Assembly: GCA_951812305.1 (NCBI GenBank)
Contig: CATOSB010000004.1
Location: 310,001-374,000, forward strand
Length of the DNA: 64,000 bases
From: an uncultured Paracoccaceae bacterium
Lineage (GTDB): Bacteria > Pseudomonadota > Alphaproteobacteria > Rhodobacterales > Rhodobacteraceae
Reading direction: 5' to 3'
Shown here: one piece after another, positions 50,488 to 62,580 of the stretch
How the letters are laid out: each line of letters starts with the position of its first letter
Numbering within the stretch: position 1 is the stretch's first letter
Position numbers and translations under genes: made by a program
Notes under the pieces: generated by a model
Databases searched by the model: none
Told to the model about the DNA's origin: nothing
Seen by the model: the letters and a program-made list of their open reading frames with translations, nothing else

Positions 50488-51366
50488 TCACCGTGACGTA
50501 GCGGCAGCGGCGCTGATCCTGATATTGAGGTAATTGGCGAGGAAAATGATCGCGGCCCCAAGGAATACTGCCCAACTTAAGGGTTCGTCGTAAAATAGCA
50601 TACCGACAAGCGCGATGATTGGCAGGCGGGCGAAATCGATGGGCATAACGGTTGCCGCCGTTGCGAGCGCCAACGCCTTAGTAATGCAGAAATGAGCGAG
50701 AAGTCCCGCGCACCCGACCAGCGTGAGCCACGGGATTGTCTGTGCGGTCGGAAGTGTGAACTTCAAATCGTAAAGCATTGTTATTAAGCCGAAAATAGCT
50801 TGGAGCACGGTAAGGTAAAACAGGATACAGGTAATTGATTCCGTCCGCGTTAGGGCGCGCGTACAAATGGCAGCGCCCGCGAACCCAATGGCGGCAATAC
50901 CCGCGGCTATCAAGCCAATCGAAAACGTGAATCCGCTGCCCGGTTCGGTTACAATCAACACGCCGATGAAGCCGAATACTGCCAGCACGATCTGAAACGC
51001 CGTCATTTTTTCACGCAAGAAGATTGCAGCAAGAAGCATTGCCCACAATGGTGTCGTGAATTCCAGTGCAAAAACCTGCGCCAACGGGGCGACGGTTACG
51101 GCGAAGAACCAAAGGTTCTGACCCATGAAGTGACTGATATTGCGGAGAAAATGCAGGCCAAACCGCCGATTTGATATCTCTTTCAGGGTGCCGGACCAAG
51201 CAGCAACAATGATAACTATCGCGATGCCCACAAAAGAGCGGAATGTCATGATTTCGAACGTGTCGTGCACGTCGGCCAGCGCCCGACCCGCCACTGCCAT
51301 CGATGTGAACGAAAAAATCGCGCCGATCATCCAGAATGCGGCGCGAATCGGGTCGTCGCCTCTCAT
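50488..51366 (-). CDS. EamA/DMT-family transporter
   Basis: Hydrophobic; FMGQNLWFFAVTVAPLAQVFALEFTTPLWAMLLAAIFLREKMTAFQ. Confidence 0.9.
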   Translation of the reverse strand: MRGDDPIRAAFWMIGAIFSFTSMAVAGRALADVHDTFEIMTFRSFVGIAIVIIVAAWSGTLKEISNRRFGLHFLRNISHFMGQNLWFFAVTVAPLAQVFALEFTTPLWAMLLAAIFLREKMTAFQIVLAVFGFIGVLIVTEPGSGFTFSIGLIAAGIAAIGFAGAAICTRALTRTESITCILFYLTVLQAIFGLITMLYDLKFTLPTAQTIPWLTLVGCAGLLAHFCITKALALATAATVMPIDFARLPIIALVGMLFYDEPLSWAVFLGAAIIFLANYLNIRISAAAATSR

Positions 51367-51710
51367 TCAGCGACCGTGCAACAACCAGACAGCAGGATCG
51401 GCAGTTCTGCACGTTGGGTCATAACATGGGCGCGGATGTCCGATGTGTCACATTCGGCCCGGTCCAATACCACAATAGCTGTGTCGCGCTCTCCGATTAG
51501 TGTAAATGCCCGCGGCCAGTCACGATTGTCGGCCTGAGTTATCAAAGGAACATCCATATCCGTCGGTGTGGGAAATACAAACCGCGCCTGCACGGAGTCT
51601 AGCGTCAACGTCCAGTCAGGATTGGTTCCCATGCATTCATATGTGTCCTCGGCTGATGCTGAATTGTTCGCCAGAACAGTTATCGTCAGAAAGGTGAGAA
51701 TGCCGCGCAT
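51363..51710 (-). CDS. Small secreted protein sharing a C-GT-P-W ... LL-GCC pattern with the next gene
   Basis: Signal peptide; YECMGTNPDWTLTLDSVQARFVFP...AELPILLSGCCTVAE. Confidence 0.6.
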   Translation of the reverse strand: MRGILTFLTITVLANNSASAEDTYECMGTNPDWTLTLDSVQARFVFPTPTDMDVPLITQADNRDWPRAFTLIGERDTAIVVLDRAECDTSDIRAHVMTQRAELPILLSGCCTVAE

Positions 51711-51751
51711 GAGGCCAACGCCTAGCGTCGGTTTTGCATTGAAGCAAGCGG

Positions 51752-52378
51752 TCAGTGGTTGCCCACATCAATAGGCAGGTGACAGCATCCGGTTAAAAAC
51801 CGATTGTTACCACCAGCGGCCAACAGGAGGTCAACCTGCCAAGGATATGTTCTGTCGCTCATGCCGTCACTGCAATCGGAAGGACGAACCAGTGCTGCGG
51901 CATTTGCCGGGCCGCCAGAAAAGTTCAGCCGCGCCGGAAAATGCAGCGCTCCTTCGGCAATACTGGTTGATTGAAGCGACATGACAAGGTTCGTTCCGTT
52001 GATGTCAGCAAAAATTGCGGTGTCGACGCCAAGGTTGAATGACCAGAACGGTTCTGTCCCCGAACAGACAAGCCCGGCGGCAAGTTGCGTGCTTTTGACC
52101 ATCGAAAGGTTGTCGGCCTGAAGAAATCGCATCGCGACCCAGGCGTTTTCTTCTTCCCAGATGATACGCCCCCATCTTCCGGTCTGGTCAATGGCTCCAA
52201 CCTCAATTCGGGTTGCATCATGGGGTAGGTCGCCAATATCCGCGCTGGATGCGTTTGGCTCGGCGCGCACGTTCAACGTGTCGTTGCTGGCAACGCCCGT
52301 TACACGATAATATGCCGGTTCCGCATAAGCATGATGGGCAGCGAAAATTACTGCGATTAGTCCGACAAAGCGAAACAT
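51752..52378 (-). CDS. Secreted SH3-like domain protein with a C-terminal domain related to the downstream gene
   Basis: SH3b-like YYRVTGVASNDTLNVRAEPNASSADIGDLPHDATRIEV; then LVCSGTEPFWSFNLGVDTAIFAD...NNRFLTGCCHLPID. Confidence 0.65.
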   Translation of the reverse strand: MFRFVGLIAVIFAAHHAYAEPAYYRVTGVASNDTLNVRAEPNASSADIGDLPHDATRIEVGAIDQTGRWGRIIWEEENAWVAMRFLQADNLSMVKSTQLAAGLVCSGTEPFWSFNLGVDTAIFADINGTNLVMSLQSTSIAEGALHFPARLNFSGGPANAAALVRPSDCSDGMSDRTYPWQVDLLLAAGGNNRFLTGCCHLPIDVGNH

Positions 52379-52960
52379 CTTATCCTCCGGAATGAATCAT
52401 AGCTTTGATATTACAGGATTTGGGCGGGTGCGTCCGCACGAACATATAATGCGTTCCCCTGAACACCATCCATACCCAGCAATGCCAATCGAAACCCACG
52501 GTTTTTAAGAAAATCCGTCACTTCGTCGAAATCGCAACCGCCCTTATACAGATCCGCATCCGTTGCGACCTCGATGAATACCGAATGTGTGTTGTTTAGC
52601 AGGCGTTTGGCACCGTGCAGGACCATCAGTTCCGCACCTTGCACGTCGACCCACAAACAATCGCAACTCTGTGTAGGAAAATCGTCATCAAGGCGAACCG
52701 CCTCGACTTCGTTTGTTTCTGCCGCCGTCAATCCAAAGCTTTGACGGCCGGCTTCGCCTACTTCCAACAGGCTGCCGGCGCCGTGAAGGTTTGTTTCATG
52801 GAATGTGACTTTTCCGGCTTCATCTGATGCGGCGACAGGGCGCAGCGTGACGCGGGTGTCGCCACTGAACTTGCGCCTCAACATTGCGATATAACGCGGG
52901 GAAGCTTCGTATAAATGAACATGCGCGTTCAGGTAATTGCGCAAAAAGGGTTTCACTTCG

Positions 52961-54150
52961 CTTACCACCCTTCAATTTAGCCAGACATCCCAGAGCTTGG
53001 GGATTTTGGCATAACCTGCGAGGCATCGTCGGATAGCACGAAGGCCTGTCTTGAAGAGAGAGCATAAGGACCTTCGGGCTTTTCGAATCCCCTTTTTTCG
53101 CCGCGTATTGCGACGTGGTGCTCTTCGTTTGCTCCGGTTGAAACAGCCCAGTACATGGCGATTGCCAGCACCAAAATGAGGCGGGCCAATCGATCCGGCT
53201 TTTTGATCTGGCTTTGAGTAATTTCAAAGCCCCGGGTTTTGAAGTCGGAGAACATGGCTTCAATTCCCCAACGCATTCCATAATCGAGCACCTTGTACTC
53301 GGACGGTGCTGCATTCATGGCAATAATCCAAGGCTCTTTGTGCCCCTCTTCGTGAAGCACTCCAATGTTGCTAAAGACGCCCGTTCCGTAAAGCTCAGCG
53401 TTTACAAGCCCTTCGGGCATCAGTTGGGCAATTTCGCGCGTCATCATCTCGCCACCCTGATGTTGCAGTGTGATATTTCCCTTCATGCGCAGCCGGTAGT
53501 CCCATCCAGCCTCCTGGCACCATGCGACCAATCGGGCGGTTCCATAAAACCGATCTCCCGCCAGCAACACACGCGCATCCGCCGGGAGCCATGGGCGGAC
53601 TGCTTCCAAAAGCTCATGTTGCACGCGCCATCCAATCGGCCCTTTGGTCTGGCGTACACGCCAGGCGACCGGGAGGGCCCGATCCCGCATCCGCACCGAT
53701 AACATCAAAACCTCATGCCCTTCGTTGAGCTTGCTTTGATCAAGGGCCACCACAATCGTTTCTCCGGCCTCACACTGGCGGCGGAAAATTTCACCAACAT
53801 AGGCCTGCATGATCTCATCAGTATCGATGTGAGGATTGCCCAGAACCCGCGAAATGTATTGATAGCGGTGGTCCACAGAGCCGATATCGCGGGGCAAAGC
53901 AGCCGCATTTTCCATCAGATTGACGCTGCGCGTGTTCAAAATCACGCTTGCTATGATGCACAATCCCTCCCGGCGCGACTTGTGATACCCGAGCAAGCGG
54001 TCCTGAAAATCCGCCTCAACCTTCGAATAAAGCTCTGAAAAACAAACATTTCCCAACAAACCAGCCTCCAATATCAGCAGTGGAGACTCCTTGAATCACA
54101 CAGATCAGACAAACGTCAAATCAGATCCGGAAATTTTGAAGGGTGGTAAG
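52961..54150 (-). mobile_element. IS4-family element, copy E (1190 bp)
   Basis: Same IRs; 10-bp TSD TTTCACTTCG on both sides. Confidence 0.96.
52977..54071 (-). CDS. IS4-family transposase (copy E)
   Basis: 364 aa identical to copy A. Confidence 0.95.
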   Translation of the reverse strand: MEAGLLGNVCFSELYSKVEADFQDRLLGYHKSRREGLCIIASVILNTRSVNLMENAAALPRDIGSVDHRYQYISRVLGNPHIDTDEIMQAYVGEIFRRQCEAGETIVVALDQSKLNEGHEVLMLSVRMRDRALPVAWRVRQTKGPIGWRVQHELLEAVRPWLPADARVLLAGDRFYGTARLVAWCQEAGWDYRLRMKGNITLQHQGGEMMTREIAQLMPEGLVNAELYGTGVFSNIGVLHEEGHKEPWIIAMNAAPSEYKVLDYGMRWGIEAMFSDFKTRGFEITQSQIKKPDRLARLILVLAIAMYWAVSTGANEEHHVAIRGEKRGFEKPEGPYALSSRQAFVLSDDASQVMPKSPSSGMSG

Positions 54151-54361
54151 TTTCACTTCGTAACCGTTATGGACACCGACAATACAGATGTTCCCAACGT
54201 CGTCACGTCGTCTGTCTATATACTTGTGAAGCGCGTGGATCGTTACATTCGCCGCGTAATCATAGGGTTTGTGGCGATGGTACAAATCCTTCCATTCGCC
54301 GCGTGGCATCAGAGCTTTCAGGATTTTGCGCATGGCGGTGCCTCTGGTTTGGGGCTTTAGA

Positions 54362-55122
54362 TCAATACTTCGCGTTTGGGTGAATATACCAGTCGTCGAA
54401 GCGAGACACGGATTTCCAGACACGCCGATAGCCGTTTTTGGAAAGCAGTTTATATATGATTCCCCTGTCCGGCCCGAAATTATGCTCGCAAGCGACAATG
54501 TTTATCTGGCGACTGGAGAAATCGAATTCTTGCAGAATGCTTAACTCGCTGCCTTCGGTATCGATGGACAGAAAATCGATAATTCGCGGAGCGTTATGTG
54601 CATCAAGCAGGTCGCCCAATGAAATCGTCTCTACGCTGACTTGGGTAGTTTGGGGGTTTCTTCATGAAATCGGTCTGTATTCGCGAACGCGGTGGCCGTC
54701 GACAGGACCGCGACATCGGATACGGCGAAATCGATCGTCTCTCCGCTGGATTTCCAGACGCAGCGTGTGTCAATTTTGGCGCGCCTGTTGGCTTTAAGCT
54801 CGTTATGCCAGACAGGCGCAGGCTCCGAAAGGATGCCGCTCCAGCCAAATGACTGTTCCAACAAAAGGGAATTGGACATTTCCCGGCCATCAGTCGCGCC
54901 AAACTCGACGAAGAATCCATTCTTCTTGCCGCGGGTCGCAGCAACGACAAATAGGTCCTGCCGGATCTGCGACGGTGTTGGCAGTGTAATCCCGAGAGCG
55001 GACGCCATCTGATCCAGTCCGCGCGCAAGCGGCGATCGAAACAACGTTGCGAAACCCCAGGCCGGGTTCATGATCAGGCGATGCATCCACCGGGCGGCTG
55101 CGCTTTGGTCAAATTCGCGCAC
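54362..55122 (-). pseudogene. Second FkbM-family methyltransferase, split by a frameshift
   Basis: N part 54631..55122 (GKKNGFFVEFGATDGREMSNSLLLEQSFGWSGILSEPAPVWHNEL) and C part (VETISLGDLLDAHNAPRIIDFLSIDTEGSELSILQEFDF). Adding one C to the CCCCC run at 54652-54656 restores EETPQTTQVSVETISLGDLL. Confidence 0.82.
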
Positions 55123-55125
55123 GCC

Positions 55126-56694
<1,569 letters not shown>

Positions 56695-56858
56695 TGGGCG
56701 GGTTTAGGGTGCGTGTGCATGGCGTGCAAGTGGGTGCACGGAACGATCTGCCAAGTGGACTGCATGTCGGTTTTTCACCTCATGTGGCGCAATTCGCCGA
56801 AGGCGCGAACAGTCAATCGGCTAGGAACCGGACAACTTTTATCGCACGGAGCCATCAG

Positions 56859-58391
56859 ATGGCAGAGGCACGGACAAGACGGCGAGGCGGCGGCGGCGCG
56901 GCGCGACGCGCAGAACGCACTGCTGTCAGGATCGAAGTTGCGAGGTTTATCGAACGGAACATTCCCAATCTGGATATTTTGAACGAGGAAGCACTTGAGA
57001 TCATCGAAGCCAATGCCGAAACGGTTCTTGAGGAGATCGGCGTTAACTTTGTCGAGAACCCGGAAGCTCTGGCGCGGTGGCGCGACGCAGGGGCAGATGT
57101 TCAGGGCGAGAGAGTGCATATCCCGCGCGGTTTGGCGCGAAAATTGTGTGGCACGGCACCGCGGCGATTCACCCAGCAGGCGCGAAATTCTGACCGGAAC
57201 GTGGAAATCGGGGGCAATTCGCTGGTATTGGCACCGGTTTACGGCCCACCATTTGTTCGCGATCTCGACGGCCGCCGCCGCTATGCCACAATCGAAGATT
57301 TCCGTAACTTTGTGAAGCTTGGATATATGTCGAAATGGCTGCACCATTCGGGCGGCACGGTGTGCGAACCGACTGATGTCGCAGTAAACAAGCGGCACTT
57401 GGACATGCTGCTCGCGCATATGACGCTGTCGGACAAGCCGTTTATGGGGTCGGTGACTGAGCCGTCGCGTGCGGCCGATTCCGTCGAAATGGCGGAGATA
57501 CTGTTCGGCCAGCTCAATGACCGGACAGTGATGACCTCGCTCATCAATATCAACTCGCCGTTAACTTTCGATTCGGTGATGATGGGAGCTCTGGAAGTTT
57601 ACGCAAAGGCCAATCAGGCGAGCATCGTTTCACCCTTTATCGTCGGCGGCGCGATGGCACCGGTTTCAGTTGCCGGGACTCTGACGCAGGTTTTGGCAGA
57701 AGTTCTGGCTGGTGTTGCTTATTCCCAGCTTATCCGTGCCGGATCGCCCGTAATTATGGGCGCGTTTGTTTCGTCTATCGACATGAATTCCGGCGCGCCG
57801 ACATTCGGGACGCCAGAGGCCAGCCAGGTCACTTATGGCGTGGGGCAATTGGCCCGCCGACTTGGGTTGCCCTATCGTTCCGGTGGCTCTTTCTGCGGCT
57901 CCAAACTACCTGATGCCCAGGCGGCATATGAAACCGCAAACTCGTTAAACACGGCGCTGTTGTCGGGTGTGAATTTCATGCTGCATTCCTGTGGATGGCT
58001 TGAAGGCGGGTTGGTCAGTTCTTACGAAAAATTCGTCATGGATGCCGACCAGCTCGGTATTCTGCATAAGCTGGCAGAGGGTATTTCGGTCGATTCCGAA
58101 GCACAAGCTATGGGTGCATTGCGTGAAGTTGGACCCGGTGGCCACTTCCTGGGGTGCGAACATACCCAGGCGCATTTCAAGGACGCGTTCTGGCGCAGTG
58201 AGCTGCTGGATTACAAGCCATTTGAAACCTGGGATGAAGAAGGTGCGCGCGATACCCAGACGTTGGCGGCTGAAAAGGTGAGACGAACATTATCAGACTA
58301 TCAGAAGCCCGCGCTCGACCCAGGTACCGAACAGGCATTGAATGAATATGTTGCCCGCAAAAAAGCCGAGGAACCGGATAGTTTTGTGTAA
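56859..58391 (+). CDS. MttB-superfamily (trimethylamine/glycine-betaine methyltransferase-like) protein
   Basis: LNEEALEIIEANAETVLEEIGVNFVENPEALARWRDAGADVQGERVHIPRGLARKL...; uninterrupted ORF, no internal amber codon. Confidence 0.88.
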   Translation: MAEARTRRRGGGGAARRAERTAVRIEVARFIERNIPNLDILNEEALEIIEANAETVLEEIGVNFVENPEALARWRDAGADVQGERVHIPRGLARKLCGTAPRRFTQQARNSDRNVEIGGNSLVLAPVYGPPFVRDLDGRRRYATIEDFRNFVKLGYMSKWLHHSGGTVCEPTDVAVNKRHLDMLLAHMTLSDKPFMGSVTEPSRAADSVEMAEILFGQLNDRTVMTSLININSPLTFDSVMMGALEVYAKANQASIVSPFIVGGAMAPVSVAGTLTQVLAEVLAGVAYSQLIRAGSPVIMGAFVSSIDMNSGAPTFGTPEASQVTYGVGQLARRLGLPYRSGGSFCGSKLPDAQAAYETANSLNTALLSGVNFMLHSCGWLEGGLVSSYEKFVMDADQLGILHKLAEGISVDSEAQAMGALREVGPGGHFLGCEHTQAHFKDAFWRSELLDYKPFETWDEEGARDTQTLAAEKVRRTLSDYQKPALDPGTEQALNEYVARKKAEEPDSFV

Positions 58392-58439
58392 AGAATTGTG
58401 GATTAACTGTTGATTAGTATTCGGTGGCTGTTCCGACAC

Positions 58440-58733
58440 TCACGAGACGAGTTGCGACTGCGCCAGATGACGCGCCTCGGCCAGAAGAGCAGTAAACACT
58501 TCGACATGCCGGCTGGGTGAATAACTGGCATCTCCCGACCGGCGCGCATCCTCAAGTGATTCCTCCACTGGCAACAGGGCCTGAACCGCATTATGTGGCG
58601 CAGGTGTGATCGAGGATTTCGACAGCTTTTTCAATACCCTACACCGATTGTACTCGCCAAGACCGATGCGCGCGGCCTGAATTAGCAGACGCGGGCGCCG
58701 CAAGGTGAAAACGTTGTCGTAAAGGTCTTGCAT
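58440..58733 (-). CDS. DUF6477-like protein
   Basis: MQDLYDNVFTLRRPRLLIQAARIGLGEYNRCRVLKKLS...; family recalled from Rhodobacteraceae. Confidence 0.65.
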   Translation of the reverse strand: MQDLYDNVFTLRRPRLLIQAARIGLGEYNRCRVLKKLSKSSITPAPHNAVQALLPVEESLEDARRSGDASYSPSRHVEVFTALLAEARHLAQSQLVS

Positions 58734-59880
58734 GTTGTGACTCCGGTACCGGTTATTTCGCACATAGACTGCCACCGTGTTAGGTACTGTTGCGTCATCT
58801 CTTTTTCGGCGCGCGCGCCGTTAACTCCTCGCTTACGAGTTGTGGAAAACACGGTGGTTTTTTTGAAAATTTTAACTGAATGGAAACCTTCTCAACCAAT
58901 ATTCAACACCGTCAGGACGACACGGGTTTTGCTCTTTGGGGAAGGGCGCCGTAGCAGATGTCCTGTGACGAGAACCACCGGCACTTGAGGCGTTATGATG
59001 ACGACTGGAGCGATCCAGAACGCGGAGGCTTCGGCCTATCCTGATTGGCTGCCAACTGACGTTCGGCACTATCTTGTTCATACATTGGAAGGGCGGTCCA
59101 TACGTGCGCTTGCACGCGATGCGGGCGTCCACGCCTCTACAATTTTAAGGCAAGTACGCCGCAACGAAAGCCGGCGGGATGACCCGCTCATCGACATGGC
59201 TTTGGATCGCCTCGCAGGGTGCGTCCATTGCCACAGCCAACTTTCGCGCAAGGACCTAAATTTGATGATGGCAAAACCAACCACACCCAGCTACCCCGAC
59301 GAAGCAAAAGTAGAAATGGAAGCGCGGCGAATCTTGCGCAGGCTAGCCGAACCTGACGCGATTCTTGCAATTGCGCCAATGATGGAGAAAGCCGTCGTTG
59401 TGCGCGAAACAGACGATGGGAAGACCGTTCGCACAGCAGTCGTGGATCGCGAGATTGCAGAGGCTTTTGTTGTGAAGGATTGGATAGAGCCCATAAGAAC
59501 GTCTAAAGTTGCGCGCTATGGCCTCAGTCATGCGGGGCGCGCCGCCCTGAAACGATTGTTGGCAGTAAAAGACGCCGCCCGACAGGGATTTGAGGAATCA
59601 CAAGCCGTCTTCGGTGATCAGCATCGTGAGTGGGAAGAGCGTAACGTCAAACAGGGCTCGGCTCAGGTCAATAAACGCATACGTTACAATGTTGCGGAAA
59701 GCCCTCTGACATCCATAGCGCGCCGCAAAGCGCGTGATGGCAGCCCCTATCTTGCCGAAGAACTGGTTGCCGCAGGAGAACGTCTTCGCGAGGATTTCGA
59801 GCTGTCGCAGATGGGCCCCCGTGTGGCGCAGAACTGGGACAGGTTTCTGACCGTGTCAGACCGGGGCAGCTTTACGGGTA

Positions 59881-61219
59881 GGAGACACGCAAGAATAATT
59901 GCTACGTTTGGTGGCGGCGGCGTGGTGTGATTGTGTAGTTCCATTCTGGGTGGAATGCATTCCCTTCGATGACGAGGCTATCCATTTCAGCTTTGGTGAC
60001 CTTAACACCCTTCTCGTAAATACTTTTGTCAAGTGCGCATTCTACTTTCAGCCCAGCGTTCGTCGTCGTCGCCCCGATCAACTCGACGACTGCCATACGG
60101 CTGGACAGCGGCCGTCCGCGCCAGTTCTGTGTGATGTGGCAAAACATCCGATGCTCGATGAGGTTCCACTTGGATGTGCCGGGCGGATAGTGATGGACGT
60201 GCAAGACAAGGTCGGTTTCGTCAGCAAACCTCTGCAGTTCTACCTTCCATAACCGGACGCGCGCACCGTTCGATCCGCCGCAGTCAGCAGTTATTGTCAG
60301 CTCGCGCATGCCAGGATGGCGCTGCTGGCCCATGCGCTTCTGCCAGGTACGGATAGAGTTGACGGCGAATGAAGCAGTGTCAGCGGTGACGCCCACGCTA
60401 ACCCAGCCAGTATTGGTGCCAACGTCGTAGACACCGTAGGGCACCACCTTGCCGAGCTCCTTGTCGGGGAAATCATGTATGTTAATGCAGCGGGGGTCGC
60501 CTTTTGGCCGGTAGTCGCTGCCATCGTTGCGGTAGTTTCCGATCAACTCCTTCTTTTTGGTGTCGACCGAGATGACAGGCTGCCCAGCCGCCTGCGCGTC
60601 CAATACCCTGGCGTTAATATGCTCAAACTGCGCGTCGCGATCAGGGTGGTTGGTGCCATCGTGCGTTTTGCGATTGACCTGCCGCGAATATTCCAACTTT
60701 GTTTCCAGCAACCTGGCGACAGTATTGGCACATATAGTATGGCCTGCAGCACACAGTGCCGCTGCCAGCTTTGCCGGGCTCTTCGACACCCATTTAAGCG
60801 GACGTATAGGATCACCCATCGTCGCTGGCTCGGCGAGACGCTGCAAGTCGGACACCAGCGTCGTATCAAGGTCGGCGACCTCGCGTCGCCCTCCACCCTT
60901 GCGGCGCACGCGGCCATTGCCTGGACCTGGAGTATCAAGATCATTGATGCCTCGCCCGATGGTGGAACGTGCGAGGCCAGTGATCTCCGCAACTGCCGCA
61001 AGACCGCCACGCCCCGCCGCTCGGGCTTCTGCGGCAGCAAACAAACGCCGACCTCGTTCGCCAAGCTTCGAACCAAAAACTTCCCATCGCTCCTGAATTT
61101 GTTCTCGCTCTACCATGATTATCGATTACCATATTGAGAACGGCATGGGAATCGCGCGGACCAGAGTCAAACCGTCGCAGCGGCAAAGGTTTGCGATTCA
61201 CTTATTGTTGCGTGTCTCC
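59881..61219 (-). mobile_element. ISAzo13-family element (1339 bp)
   Basis: Termini GGAGACACGCAAGAATAA / GGAGACACGCAACAATAA; 3-bp TSD GTA at 59878-59880 and 61220-61222. Confidence 0.9.
59902..61116 (-). CDS. ISAzo13-family transposase
   Basis: 404 aa; ...VISVDTKKKELIGNYRNDGSDYRPKGDP...ITADCGGSNGARVRLWKVELQRFADE...HHYPPGTSKWNLIEHRMFCHITQNWRG. Confidence 0.95.
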   Translation of the reverse strand: MVEREQIQERWEVFGSKLGERGRRLFAAAEARAAGRGGLAAVAEITGLARSTIGRGINDLDTPGPGNGRVRRKGGGRREVADLDTTLVSDLQRLAEPATMGDPIRPLKWVSKSPAKLAAALCAAGHTICANTVARLLETKLEYSRQVNRKTHDGTNHPDRDAQFEHINARVLDAQAAGQPVISVDTKKKELIGNYRNDGSDYRPKGDPRCINIHDFPDKELGKVVPYGVYDVGTNTGWVSVGVTADTASFAVNSIRTWQKRMGQQRHPGMRELTITADCGGSNGARVRLWKVELQRFADETDLVLHVHHYPPGTSKWNLIEHRMFCHITQNWRGRPLSSRMAVVELIGATTTNAGLKVECALDKSIYEKGVKVTKAEMDSLVIEGNAFHPEWNYTITPRRRHQT

Positions 61220-61556
61220 GTAGTGGCGCCTGCTCCGGGCCAGATGCCGCGCGCCAGCGGGTGTCTGCCGCGATGAGTGATCTTGGTCCGGGTCTAGGAG
61301 ATGTTGCCTTGCGGGTCTGTTGTTTTCTGGAAGGGCTGGAGCAAGCGGAAAAGCGCATGGGGTGGTCCGCACGGTCGGGCAAAATCGTTCTGAAAATCGC
61401 GTTGCAAAGGTTGCACCGGCATTATTGCGGTATGCGCGCCGGGGAAGGCCTCATTGGATGAAGCCAGGTGCGCGGTTAGCCAGACGCCTGGCGACTATCG
61501 ACTATGCGTTTACGGAAATTGAGTTTTGAAGGCGAAATGGTTAGGTTGCGCGAATA

Positions 61557-62519
61557 TTGAGGAGCATTCCTTTGCGAGACCTGAAACTTCCCCAAGAACG
61601 CCACCCTGAAAAGGCGCACCGGCCGGACAATGCCCAGCCCCGCAAACCTGATTGGATTCGGGTGAAAGCGCCGACCTCCGCCGGGTATCACAAAACGCGA
61701 AAGATCATGCGCGATCACAATCTGGCAACAGTTTGCGAAGAGGCGGGCTGCCCGAATGTGGGTGAATGCTGGAGTCAGGGTCACGCCACCATGATGATCA
61801 TGGGCGAGATTTGCACGCGAGGCTGTACGTTTTGCAATGTTGCAACTGGTCGGCCAGATGCGCTGGACGTGTTTGAACCGGGGCGGGTGGCGGACGCGGT
61901 CAAGAAGCTTGGCTTGTCCCACGTTGTGATTACTTCGGTGGATCGCGACGACCTGACGGACGGCGGGGCAGAGCATTTCGCGCAGACTATCCGCGCCATC
62001 CGTCGACAGTCGCCTGATACAATGATCGAAATTCTGACACCCGATTTTCTGAAATGCACGCCGGATGTATTGGAAGCTGTGGTCGCCGCAAAACCGGATG
62101 TGTTCAATCACAACCTCGAAACGGTGCCGGGCCTGTACCCCGAAGTACGCCCAGGCGCGCGCTACTTCCACTCACTGCGCCTGTTGCAGCGAGTGAAGGA
62201 ACTTGATCCGGCGATGTTCACGAAATCCGGCATCATGGTCGGATTGGGCGAGGATCGTCAGTCAGTCCTACAGGTGATGGATGACATGCGGGCCGCGGAT
62301 GTCGATTTTCTGACCATCGGTCAATATCTTCAGCCGACGGCCAAACACCACCGTGTGGATCGGTTCGTCACCCCGGACGAATTTGCCAGCTATGAAAAGG
62401 CGGCTTGGGGGAAAGGTTTCCTGATGGTTTCGGCGACACCGCTGACGCGATCAAGTTATCATGCAGGCGATGATTTCGCCCAGCTGCGTTCGGCGCGTTC
62501 GGCAAAAATTGGCCGCTAG
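61557..62519 (+). CDS. lipA: Lipoyl synthase
   Basis: [44 protein letters not shown] (radical SAM CxxxCxxC plus N-terminal Cys motif). Confidence 0.97.
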   Translation: MRSIPLRDLKLPQERHPEKAHRPDNAQPRKPDWIRVKAPTSAGYHKTRKIMRDHNLATVCEEAGCPNVGECWSQGHATMMIMGEICTRGCTFCNVATGRPDALDVFEPGRVADAVKKLGLSHVVITSVDRDDLTDGGAEHFAQTIRAIRRQSPDTMIEILTPDFLKCTPDVLEAVVAAKPDVFNHNLETVPGLYPEVRPGARYFHSLRLLQRVKELDPAMFTKSGIMVGLGEDRQSVLQVMDDMRAADVDFLTIGQYLQPTAKHHRVDRFVTPDEFASYEKAAWGKGFLMVSATPLTRSSYHAGDDFAQLRSARSAKIGR

Positions 62520-62580
62520 GGCCTGCAGTTGATTGTTAGCTCCCGATAAGCCACGTCTGCCGCCAAATCGCCAATTTATA

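Larger units (their letters stand above)
52411..54333 (-). pseudogene. FkbM-family methyltransferase, interrupted by IS4
   Basis: N part MRKILKALMPRGEWKDLYHRHKPYDYAANVTIHALHKYIDRRRDDVGNICIVGVHNGYEVK (54333-54151) joins PFLRNYLNAHVHLYEASPRYIAMLRRKFSG... in frame across TSD TTTCACTTCG. Confidence 0.9.
58995..61461 (+). pseudogene. DUF6456 HTH-domain protein, interrupted by ISAzo13
   Basis: N part 58995-59880; C part 61223-61461. Removing IS and one GTA copy gives ...SDRGSFTGSGACSGPDAARQRVSAAMSDLGPGLGDVALRVCCFLEGLEQAEKRMGWSARSGKIVLKIALQRLHRHY... in frame. Confidence 0.88.

Noticed and set aside
60475-61137. 220-aa plus-strand ORF opposite the ISAzo13 transposase
   Set aside because: Antisense to the transposase; no domain features.
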